Of a stretch of DNA of 64,000 nt, positions 53,965 to 62,976 are shown piece by piece (position 1 is the first letter of the stretch; the number at the start of each line of letters is the position of its first letter). The notes beneath the pieces were generated by a model. That model saw only the letters and a program-made list of their open reading frames with translations. It searched no databases and was not told where the DNA came from. The position numbers were made by a program, and so were the translations under genes. This DNA comes from Plasmodiophora brassicae (lineage: Eukaryota > Endomyxa: Phytomyxea > Phytomyxea > Plasmodiophorida): NCBI GenBank assembly GCA_036867785.1, contig CP145415.1:930001-994000 (forward strand), read 5' to 3'.

Positions 53965-55070
53965 CCTAGCCGTCGGACGCTGCCGCTGTCAGCCTCTATA
54001 GTGCTCTGTACCCGAGGGATCGCAGGGACGCCGGCTCAGAGATAGATAGGGCCTGATATGAACTCAACCAGTCACATGCAGACCCAGCTGAAACGTTCCG
54101 ACCCGAACATGCGGGTCCTGTACATACAGAACGTGAGACGCCCTGGCCCTTTGCATTCGACGATAATCCGTACCGGTGCATGGCGTTCGCCCAAAAGTGT
54201 GGGCCGCGTTAGCAGACGTCCTGCGGTATGCATCGCTGATGGCGCAGTAGTCGCAGGTACGCGAGCAGGCGCCTCGAAACGTCGGGGACCTGCGACATGC
54301 GGTTCCGAACACAACGCAGGCAGGCAGGCAGGCGTTGCCCGGCACGCAGTTGACAAGGAGGTCGGCGACGAGCTTGGCTGGTCACCCCTCCATCGATGGC
54401 ATGGTGCAGGGCCGGGGGGCGGCATGTCAAGTCGTAGCAATCGTCGGACAGCCAGGGCGCCGCCGGGCCTGCGCCACGTTGTACCCGCCCCGCTTCGACG
54501 GCAGACCTGTGATGCCAGCGTGTCAGCGGGCCTGGATGACTGTGCAGCAGGCGATGATTCGTACCCGTCCCCAAGGTGCAGTGCTATCTCGTAGACGCGT
54601 CGGAGGCGTCCAACAGGCCGTATTGAGGTCGTAGTGGCGGCGTAGACACGGGCCGCAGTTCGGCGCCGCCGTTGTCGCTCGCGCAGGCAGGGCAGGCAGG
54701 CGCGTCTGCCGGGACGACCCTGCGCCGTACGGTGCCGAAGTCGACTGGATATCGGGCGGCAATGTACGACATCGCAGTGCATGGGCGGCATTGGCGGCAG
54801 CGTTGTCGGGTCGTCAGTCGCGCCGACGACGCCCGCCACTGAGTCGGCACCTGCTCGGGCAGCGATGACGACTTTGGAAAACAAGCCGCCGCATTCCGCA
54901 GACACGCCATGCGCCTCGATTTTCAAACAGGTTCCTCTGCGCGGGTGGAACAATGGCACACCAACGACGGCGACGTGATCGCCGAGAGGCCATGCCGTGA
55001 CGTTCGCGACACACTCGACAGCATGCTGGGCCTCGGTGCACCCGCGCAGAGGCGCCTGTTTGAAAATCGG
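53965..55070. other. Unresolved 1.1-kb region between membrane-family copies
   Basis: A long minus-strand frame (54072-55112) is open but mostly arginine/proline-rich with weak coding character. Its best part is GDHVAVVGVPLFHP and CGGLFSKVVIAARAGADSVA. Short GGCA-type runs occur near 54320 and 54690. An inverted repeat (listed separately) lies at the right end. I cannot name a gene here. Confidence 0.35.
54917..55069. repeat. 31-nt inverted repeat with 91-nt spacer
   Basis: The left arm 54917-54947 (starts CGATTTTCAAACAGGTTCCT) is matched by its reverse complement at 55039-55069 with two mismatches. As a result both strands can encode the same peptide PAQRxLFENR. The spacer has no obvious structure. 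It could be a hairpin-forming element or the junction of an inverted duplication. Confidence 0.75.
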
Positions 55071-55092
55071 CCCGATTCTACAAGGTTGAACG

Positions 55093-55434
55093 GGCCACGT
55101 CAGCCGCATCAATCTGACGAACCACGATCAACTCGACCTGCTGCACTGCAGGCCAAAGAGGTCGGCCGAGCTGATCAACTTCTGGCTCAGGACCTTCGTC
55201 CTGCCGAGCGGTACGGCGTCAATATATCACTTCCATGCCAGCGTCGGCCATCCCTGGGCCGCGGTGGAAGCGAGTGTGGCGCGGGTACGAAGCGGCGACG
55301 GTTGGATCGCGATCAGCAGCGAGACCGGCGACTGCACCGGCAGAGACGGACGAAAGGGGGCCAAGCGGGATTGGGAACCCACAACGTTTTTCGAATCGGG
55401 GGCGACGTGAATATCCGGCACTGTGGACTGTCAT
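55093..55434 (+). CDS. Candidate internal exon(s) of an unrecognised plus-strand gene
   Basis: This frame has no ATG but strong protein-like character: KRSAELINFWLRTFVLPSGT, ASIYHFHASVGHPWAAVEAS, ARVRSGDGWIAISSETGD, then a stop at 55408. It would follow a 67-nt intron whose upstream exon reads PAQRRLFENRPDSTR, inside the right arm of the inverted repeat. A second candidate exon in another frame (FANELSWSPRGRDIVAIVIR) lies at 55500-55570. Start and end could not be placed and no family is recognised. Confidence 0.35.
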
Positions 55435-55867
55435 TTGCTATTCGTCGGCTTCGGGTCATGGATCAGTCGTCCGGGGTGCGGGCCATCGTGACGTCTCTGC
55501 CGACTTCGCGAATGAACTGTCCTGGTCGCCGCGAGGCCGGGATATAGTGGCGATCGTCATCAGAGAGCAGGCGTTCGCGTGGCGGCCGGTTGAAATGGAA
55601 GCTGGTCATCGCTGCTCCTGCTGGGCAACCAGCAACGTAGGCAAGCGCAGCCGGGCATGCAGACGGTGGCGCTGGCGGCGCCCTTGTTCGCTGTGCCCGA
55701 CATCGGATGATGGGTTTTGGGCAGGGACTCGAACGAACAACCGCAGCGATCAACAGGGGGTAGGCGTCGCCTCAGACGTGGGGCTGGGTTCCCTCAACCC
55801 TGGCAATGCGCCATAGCGACGGCAGCCGCCTCCTGCCCATCACATGTCAGAGGCCATGGTCGTTGGT

Positions 55868-55912
55868 TTTCCGCGTGGTCAGCAACTCGACGATCTCCCA
55901 GATACGCGAGAT
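55868..55912 (-). pseudogene. Remnant of the multi-pass membrane family (last-helix fragment)
   Basis: The minus strand reads SRIWEIVELLTTRKTN, matching the end of the last helix and following segment of the intact copies (FVWRIWEISELLTIQKCLN). Nothing else of the gene is recognisable on either side, so this is a fragment of a lost copy. The DNA match (GATCTCCCAGATACGC) is also shared with copies A and B. Confidence 0.6.
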
Positions 55913-56315
55913 GTGTGATCTAGTGGACTTTCTGGCTTGTTGTTGGTAATGACCGTGAATGGTGCGTTACCGGCGCTCAAGGTGTTTGCTGGGAGCAGGA
56001 TTGATAGCATGCTGTACGACTGAGCACAGGTATGGCCAATTATGTGTACTGATCTGTGCCTCGCTCGTCATGTATGGGAATGCCCTATAGTGACCTTGTC
56101 AGGTTTACCCGACGTGGCCTTTGTGACGTACGTCCGAATTGTCGAGACGCAAGCGTAGTCTTTATTGAATACAGAAACAGGCAAGAGACCCGCTTGTGGA
56201 TATCGGCTTGATCTGCGGGCGCGGCGTGGTAAAGCATGACGAAATGGTGAGACATGTGTGGAATAGATACGCGGTTGTCAAATATGGCATTTCAGAGATG
56301 GGGGAGGTGCAGCAT
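55913..56315. other. Intergenic, 3' side of copy B
   Basis: AATAAA on the minus strand at 56161-56166, about 150 nt past the copy B stop, may be its polyadenylation signal. No gene seen. Confidence 0.4.
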
Positions 56316-57378
56316 TCAGCTTCGGGCGACGATGGGGTCCCCGGACGTATGTCGATTCTTGCTGGTGACTATATCGCCGGCCACGGTGCCTTGCTTGGTG
56401 AGACCGCCTTTGGTCGCCGTCGAATGCGACTTCGCGTCGCTGCCAATGTTCAGGCACTTCTGGATGGTCAACAGCTCGCTGATCTCCCAGATACGCCAGA
56501 CGAACATGGGGAACATGACCACATGCAACGTATTCTGGAGGATGTTGAACAGAGTGTGCAGAACAAGCACGGCGGTCATAGCGCGAACACGGGCCAGAGC
56601 GCTCGTGAAGAGGGCGTTGCTCGACAAGTCATTCGTCCTCACCGCGTATTCTGCGCCGATGATCAATATGATCGAGACGGCGACCTGCACTTCCAGCTGG
56701 TACGTGTACGCCGCCCAGATGCCATAGTTCGTCCCCATGTTGGCCAGGCAAAGGATCCTGGAACGCCATCAGATAATTGTTAGCGGGGACGGATTCACCC
56801 CTACGTGGCAATGATTGGGCTCGCAACCGAGATCACGATCAGGACCTTCTCGATGTGGGAGACCGAGTTGCGGGTGGACAGTTCAGCGAGAGACGAACGG
56901 GCGATTTCACCAAGGCGAGCGGTCAGCAGCCAGATCGTCGACACGAAACACGACAACGCAATGAGGTTCGGAATGACCCAATCGCTGAAGTAGGCGGACA
57001 CGGCCGCCACGCCGACACTGTTCAGGTAGTTGCCCAGCGTCCAGTGGATGCTGTACCCAAACGTAAACAGGCAGTACACTGAGGGCAGCAGGGTCGATCA
57101 GTGCACAACATGACGACTGGAAGAGCAGATCACTGACGAATGAAGATGCCGCTCTTGAGCTGCCATGGGCGCTTGATAGCGTCGACGGCGCGGTCCATGT
57201 GCTCATGCCAGTAGCGCATGACGAACGTGAAGACGAGCGTAATGCCGATGCCGGTGGCGAACACGAACAGGAACATGTTGCCGGGTGGATCCCCGCATAT
57301 GCCGGGCGCCAGCGACAGGACACAGTTGGTCATGGTCAAGTCGGACGCGCTCGGCAATGCCGGGCACGGGGTCGTCAT
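56316..57378 (-). CDS. Multi-pass membrane protein, copy B of a local family
   Basis: Three exons give about 310 residues. The N-terminus has LTMTNCVLSLAPGICGDPPG, then helices MFLFVFATGIGITLVFTFVM, YCLFTFGYSIHWTLGNYL, WVIPNLIALSCFVSTIWLLT, EKVLIVISVASPIIATI, VSIILIIGAEYAV and TAVLVLHTLFNILQNTLHVV followed by MFPMFVWRIWEISEL. Intron positions match copy A (after GIFI and after SPIIAT; 66 and 54 nt). The C-terminal tail (TSKNRHTSGDPIVARS) differs from copy A, as expected for an unconstrained region. The helices and loop LTARLGEIARSSLAEL are the best conserved. Function unknown. Confidence 0.75.
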
Positions 57379-57531
57379 CTGGACGGGCCGAACTCAATGC
57401 CACCCAGAAGGCGCACCCTCGAGATAGTCCACACGAAGGGCACAGTAGGCTTCCCTTAATGGTGGAGGTGGTACCCTGCTCCATTACCCGCTCCTAAAGT
57501 AGGGACGACCTTGCAGAGTGTGCTCATCCCA

Positions 57532-57807
57532 TCACAGGACCTTGCTGGTTTGCGATCCGTCCACCAGGCGCTCGAAGAGTACCCTGCTGTACGATGGTGA
57601 ATACGCTTGGGAGTGCTCTGACCAAGGGGGATGACCGATGTCTTTCGGCGTCGTGACGACACGATTCTGACACCGATGACGGCGATAGTCCGTCTTCATC
57701 TCTTCATACAGCAATTGCAGGCTGATGTGAACCATACGATTCACAGGCGGTGGGCACATCCTGTAGCGATAGGCTCTCAGGAGGTCTAGTGCGGTCCGTT
57801 TGCACAT
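57532..57807 (-). CDS. Possible exon of an unrecognised gene
   Basis: A 91-codon frame begins MCKRTALDLLRAYRYRMCPP and continues NRMVHISLQLLYEEMKTDYR, YSRVLFERLVDGSQTSKVL. It has good helix-forming sequence and no low complexity. An upstream segment near 57870-57900 (ALSFVWVIEK after a TTTCAG acceptor) might belong to the same gene, but the joins are ambiguous. No family recognised. The rest of 57379-58152 shows nothing I can support. Confidence 0.3.
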   Translation of the reverse strand: MCKRTALDLLRAYRYRMCPPPVNRMVHISLQLLYEEMKTDYRRHRCQNRVVTTPKDIGHPPWSEHSQAYSPSYSRVLFERLVDGSQTSKVL

Positions 57808-58152
57808 GATGACGAACGATACTGATTGTCACCTTCTCGATGACCCATACGAAAGACAATGCCTGAAAGAGAGATGTGCAGACGCTGCTGTCGTCGCTGA
57901 GGCAGGCAACTCGCCACCTGCAATGCGGCCCTGCGCTGATGGGGCGGACACTCGATGGCATGGAGTGGAGACGGGCGCGACCGGTCGGAACGCGGACAGC
58001 ATTGATCTGGTGATCAGTCGGCGTGACTCCCACTGTGCCTGTGCGGCTGGCTGGGCGTGGCCATCCATTCTGGTATACCGACGATCGCAGACGACGGCCT
58101 AGGCATTCGCACGTCGCCGCATTAGGGACAGGGAGACACGTAATCTGTTGGC

Positions 58153-58483
58153 ATGTCGAACCCGAGCAAGGAAGACGAGATCCGCCTCGAGATCGAGCGG
58201 ACAAAGGTTGGTGGCGCGCGTCGCGTTCCACGCGCGCGGGTCTGACTGTGTGCGACAGGGCGTCATGAAGAACAACATCGAGAAGACGCTGCAGCGTGGC
58301 GACAAGCTGAACGAGCTCGACAGCAAGGCCGAGAAGCTGAACGCGCACGCGAGCACCTTCCAGAAGTCGTCCAAGAAGGTCAACCGCAAGTTCTGCCTGC
58401 AGAACGCCAAATGGACCATCCTGCTCGTCCTCATCATCCTGATCATTCTCGCCCTCCTGATCTGGTACTTTGTCAAGGACTGA
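58153..58483 (+). CDS. R-SNARE, VAMP-like (copy 3)
   Basis: Two exons (58153-58206, 58259-58483) with a 52-nt intron sum to 279 nt, 92 residues. MSNPSKEDEIRLEIERTK is followed by GVMKNNIEKTLQRGDKLNEL with the zero-layer arginine in LQRGDKL, then DSKAEKLNAHASTFQKSSKK, VNRKFC, LQNAKWTILLVLIILIILAL as the anchor, and WYFVKD. The intron after ERTK is at the same place as in copies 1 and 2, but the second intron before the anchor is missing and the gene is on the opposite strand. It is closer in pattern to standard VAMPs (RKxWLQNxK). Confidence 0.9.
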
Positions 58484-58576
58484 ACCACTGATACAACTAC
58501 GTTTGTGTCCAGTCTGGCATTCAACGACTCCACGTTGTCGCTTTCAGACAGTCTTCGTAGGACGATGAGGTCAATG

Positions 58577-61500
58577 TTATTTCCTGTCAAGGCTTCGTAG
58601 TTCGACCTGCAGGCGCTGGATTCGTTGCCGAGACTCTTGTAGGCCCATCGCAGCCCTGGACTCGATCGACGCCAGATTCGTCCGTGACGAGGTCATGCGC
58701 CCCTCGACACGTTGCTTGATGATTTCGAGCCTCTGGCCCAAGGCCACCAGGGTTAGGACCCAGGACTCAGCCATCGGACGCGCGTTATCCCACCTGCTGC
58801 AGGAGTGTTTGCATTTGATCATCTTCCGTTAGCAGCTGCGTGCCATCTACCACAACGACGACTTGGCGTGGCTATGGAATGGTTCAACGTGAACAGTACC
58901 TTGCACAGATTGCCGGTTGCGTTGGTAGACGTCATAGGCGCGCTGCTGTGCGGCCAGCTTGGGGACACCGGTTAGTATGTAGCAATATACTATTGGGAAG
59001 ACGGTATTGGAGCACCTGTTGTTCCAGTGATGCAATGACGGCCGCCTGTTGCATCTGCTGGTTGTCCATCGTTGTCGTCAGCGTTGCAATCTTCAACGAC
59101 ATGTCCTGCATCTGTTGCCGCTGCTGTGCGACCTTGTTCAGGGCGACCTCCAGGTCCTGGCGAGAGCACGTCAGCTGACGATTGACGGCAGTCGGAGGCG
59201 ACGCTGACCATACCGCTGCCGTTGCCTTTCGTTCCCGAGCCAGTGCGGCTTCTCGTTTACGGGACGCGTTCAGTGCCTCAGTCAGCGAGGAGATTTCCGC
59301 GTCCTGTTTCGCGATCGTGTCCTCCATCGTCGCCATCTTCGACTGATTGTGTGCGAACCGGACCATCCAGTCTTGCACCTGAGCTAGGGCGGCATCAAGT
59401 TGAGGGTTGCCCTGTACCACTGGGCCTCAGATTGCTAAGCCCAAACGTTGGTGACAGTACGACCTGGGTGCTGTGCTCGCTGCCATCGTCATGAGTCTGG
59501 ACGGCTTGGGTCACCCTCGGCTGTTCTTGGACAGTCTTTGTCAGCGAGAGACAGTCCTGCTCCAGCGACTGAATCTGCATCGCCAGGGTCAGGCAGGCAG
59601 TATCCCCCCAGAGCGACATGAATACCCTTTTCTGGAGGAGGTCGATCTGCTCTTGGTAATGCAGATGAATTTCCACGTACGACGCCGCGGGCCCTGCTTC
59701 CGTACGATCTTCCCTGTCTGTCATCTCTCTGGTTTCCATGGCCTGGGTCGTTCCAGGGCCATCGACCACAGTAGCAGTTGGAGGCGATGAAGACGGTTTC
59801 TCAGTTGCTGTCAACATTGGTGCTTTGACAGATGGAGCGGACGATGAAAATTCCAACGATGATCCAAAACTGCTCGAAGCCTGTTTGAGTCGAGCACTCG
59901 CCGGCGAATGGGTCGCCGGTTTCGGTTTCGGTTCGCTATCTCCAGGATCGTCGGCTTTAGCCTGAGGCGAAGGCACTGGTGACATGGGGATCTCTTCAAA
60001 TGCTGCATTCCTGGGAGATGAGCATTCCATCGACGCTTGGTTGAATCGGATCGGGACTGGAATATGACTAGTCGATGGCCCTTCTCCCAGCGGGTGTTCG
60101 CGCTCGCCAAGCGGCTCCGCTAGCGATACGTCGTTCGAACTGAACAAGACCATCTCTGACGGCGCTGGGGATGGTTGTTCAGGGGATGCAGGCCGCTCGA
60201 AAACGCTGACAGCAGTCGGCATAGACGTGGTTGGCACAGACGCCGGTGGAGGTGGTGGTGGTGGTGACGGTGACCTACTGCTGTCGTTGCTGCGGCTTGC
60301 CTGGCTAGGCGTACCGTCCGAGAACCCGAAGTCAAGATGGTCCTGGTCACGTGCAGGAGATGCGGCCAAGACTGGAGAAGCGCTCGATACCTGTGGAGGC
60401 AGGTCCGTTCGAATCTGGAACGCTGGTGGCACGGCGTCTTCCCTGGTGTGATCGTCGTCACTGAACGCCGACGATGGTTCGTCGGTCGGTCCCGGGTCGA
60501 GAGCGGAACGGTGCGATTCGACTTCGATATCGTCAATGGGTTCGATGGCGGTAATAGCGACGGGTGCCGGTGGTGGATCCGCCGGCTGCATCTTATCAAT
60601 CGTCCATTCCTTCTGTTTAGCGGCGGCGGTGACCCGCGCCCGGAACGACGGCCCGAACAAGACGCTGCCCGTGTCAGCAATAGCGCTGAATAGGTTGAGG
60701 AAGTTCCCTATCTGTAGCGTGTTTCGAGAGCTGAACGCCGGACTCATGCAGATGCTTAACGATTTCGCTGTCGACTTTGTCACGTTCGCGTTTTCGATCT
60801 AACCGCAAGGTCATTACACGAACGACGGGCCAGCACGATCTCGGCTACCTGATGAACAGCCAAGATGGAGAGGGCCATCAAGATGTCCCTGTTGACCGGT
60901 GGCAGTAGGGCAATCAGGTCCCGAAACGCTTCCGGAGCTACGACCGACGCTGGTCACGGGAACGACGACGTGACCGAACTGTCATGACCATACCAGTGGC
61001 GCTCTCGAACTGTTTCACCAGCTTCTCCGACAGGATTGTCTCCTGCCGCAGGACCAGTCAGCGGCGATTATTATGCTCGGCGCTGGTCCCAACCGGAAGC
61101 TTCCGCAGAAGGTGCTTGATGACGCAGGCGACGTCGAAGACTGTGGCGTCCGGGGCGTCTAAAGAGGAAACGCCGTCCAGCATGTAGATCTGCTCGCAGA
61201 TGCGATCGATCGCAGACTTCGTACCCGGCACGCGGAACAGGCCCTCGACATCGTTCCCTGCGGGCGAGCAACTCACGACGGCGCCATGTGATGAGTGTTG
61301 GTCAGCGCAGACCATGGGCGTCGCAGTACTGGATGGCGTGGAGCAATGCTGCACTGATGTGGCGGGGGATCCCGATGGAGTCGCTGGAGATTGCTGCGTC
61401 TGCCGACACCAGAGGCCATACCTAGCCAGTAGTCGAACGCGTTGTCAGTCGAAGGTCGTGACATTGTACGAAAGGAGCGCGTTGACCTGCAGGTTCGCAA

Positions 61501-61771
61501 TCCAAGCGTTGCGTTCGCGCTGAGAGGGCGCACGAAACCAGTACAGTCGCTCGGGCGATTCGAGCCAGAACTCGCGTTCGCTTGCGTCGCCATCGGTTGG
61601 ACCGACCGCTGTGCATGACGTCAGGTCGATGCGGCCTTTGGAGTCGCCCGTGCAGTCGTAGTCGTCCCGCTTCGCGTAGTACACTAGCGCGAGCCCTTCT
61701 ATCGCGAAGTACCGTTGCTGGAACTTGCGAAAGATCGCCCCGGATGTCTGCTTCTCCAAGTAGCCCTGCAT
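58577..61771 (-). CDS. PH-RhoGAP protein with disordered and coiled-coil C-terminus
   Basis: A multi-exon gene of roughly 950 residues. The N-terminal PH domain starts MQGYLEKQTSGAIFRKFQQR and ends YWFRAPSQRERNAWIANLQ. The RhoGAP domain follows: IPRHISAALLHAIQYCDAHG, NDVEGLFRVPGTKSAIDRIC (arginine finger in LFRVPG), FDVACVIKHLLRKLP, FRDLIALLPPVNRDILMALS, STAKSLSICMSPAFSSRNTL. A long Ser/Pro-rich disordered stretch (about 59750-60640) comes next, then coiled coil (MATMEDTIAKQDAEISSLTE, DLEVALNKVAQQRQQMQDMS) and a final helix RIQRLQVELRSLDRK. RhoGAPs switch off Rho/Rac GTPases that control actin; the PH domain targets membranes. Internal introns near 60790, 61060, 61440, 59410 and 58930-58820 were inferred. 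The gene seems complete. Confidence 0.85.
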
Positions 61772-61932
61772 CGGCTACACTGGTGGTTCGACGTCCCTAT
61801 CGGCACGTCATCGCCAACGTGAAGAAATGCATTTCGGCATGGACTCGGGACGTGTTCCCGTCACAGCAGGGGTGCGACTGAGAAGAACACAGCGGAATGC
61901 GGAGGGCGCAAAAATATAAAAATAGTCGAGAA

Positions 61933-62004
61933 GCCCCTGCCGAGATTCGAACTCGGAATCTCGTGCTCCGTAGGCACGCGCCTTGACCATTGGGCCACAG
62001 GAGC
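61933..62004 (-). tRNA. tRNA-Arg (anticodon ACG)
   Basis: On the minus strand a full cloverleaf can be drawn: acceptor GCTCCTG pairs with CAGGGGC (one G-T pair), the anticodon stem CGTGC/GCACG holds the loop CTACGGA giving anticodon ACG, and the T arm is CCGAG-TTCGAAT-CTCGG. There is no intron. Two T-runs follow the 3' end (TTTTTATATTTTT), suitable as RNA polymerase III terminators. It reads CGN arginine codons after A-to-I editing. Confidence 0.95.
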
Positions 62005-62116
62005 TAACTGCTGACAGTGCAGTTCATGGAGACAGACATGAGCCATTATTGCAGCACGTTCGGGCCCAGTTCCCGCGGCCAGACTGACACAATACAACAA
62101 TCTGTACGTCCCATAA

Positions 62117-62864
62117 CGGTACGCCCGGCATTTATGATGATGCCCAGCTGTCATCGCGTCTCATTATTTCCCGCACTGCGCCTTACGTTACCCCAACGGT
62201 TGTCGTGTTCCACGGCAACGGCTGCACGTTGCAGGATGACTACACGCTTAAGGATTGGTACGCCACACGTAGCTTCAACGTCAAACGTACCGCGGGTACC
62301 CGGGCAGCACAGGCGGCATTGTTAAATCCGGCGAGCTTGGCATCTTCTACGACGTCCAAGCTGTTATCAGCGAGCGCGTCCTCCGGCGTGGCGTCCCCCG
62401 GGACACGATCCTGGTCGATGGCGTGTCAATGGGCGGCGCATACGCCGCCATGCCCGCCAAGCACTACAACCTGCCATGCACGCTGGGCCATACGTTCACG
62501 ACCGCCGACGCCATGATCGCTAAAGTCCCCGCCTCAGTGGTACCGTCGAACCCGGAAGGCCCGACGCTGAGAGGGTTCGCGTCGGGAGTGTCGAGCAGCG
62601 CCTTCCGAGTCGGCTTGTATGATCGTCTCCCTGCCGAAGCCGGGTTTCTCGAACCCAACACCCCGTTTCTTTCCGACGGCATGCGAACCATCGACAAGAC
62701 TGGAGCGTCCCGGGTCAGCGTGTTCGTCCTGTTCGGCGCCGAGGTACGGCCCCGATGATGTCGGAGAGCGGATGCCGACGCTCACGATGGCCGTCCCTGG
62801 GGGTCACCAGGAATTCTTCACCGTCCACCGCCGTGTGTCCGACGCCTACGACGTGTACATGTAG
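62117..62864 (+). pseudogene. Alpha/beta hydrolase, apparently disrupted
   Basis: The fold is recognisable in pieces: PTVVVFHGNGCTLQDDYTLK with the oxyanion-hole HGNG, then in another frame YRGYPGSTGGIVKSGELGIF and the nucleophile elbow ILVDGVSMGGAYAAM, and after a second frame change DDVGERMPTLTMAVPGGHQE with the likely catalytic His. The frame changes near 62285 and 62740 are not at convincing splice sites, and no ATG precedes the first strand. It is therefore either a decayed BEM46-like hydrolase gene or one with introns I cannot recognise. The catalytic Ser motif is intact. Confidence 0.55.
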
Positions 62865-62976
62865 GGGCCTGTTCCCGCTCCAACACTGACCCTGTATGTT
62901 CCATGTCCCACAACGGTACGCCCGTGCGATCGCGTCTAGGTCGTTGTCATGGTGGACCTGTGGTGAACGACGCGCT

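Noticed and set aside
54072-55112. 346-codon minus-strand frame, first suspected to be an alcohol dehydrogenase
   Set aside because: Only a few residues (GDHVAVVGVPLF) looked dehydrogenase-like; no zinc or NAD motif follows, and much of the frame is Arg/Pro-rich noise.
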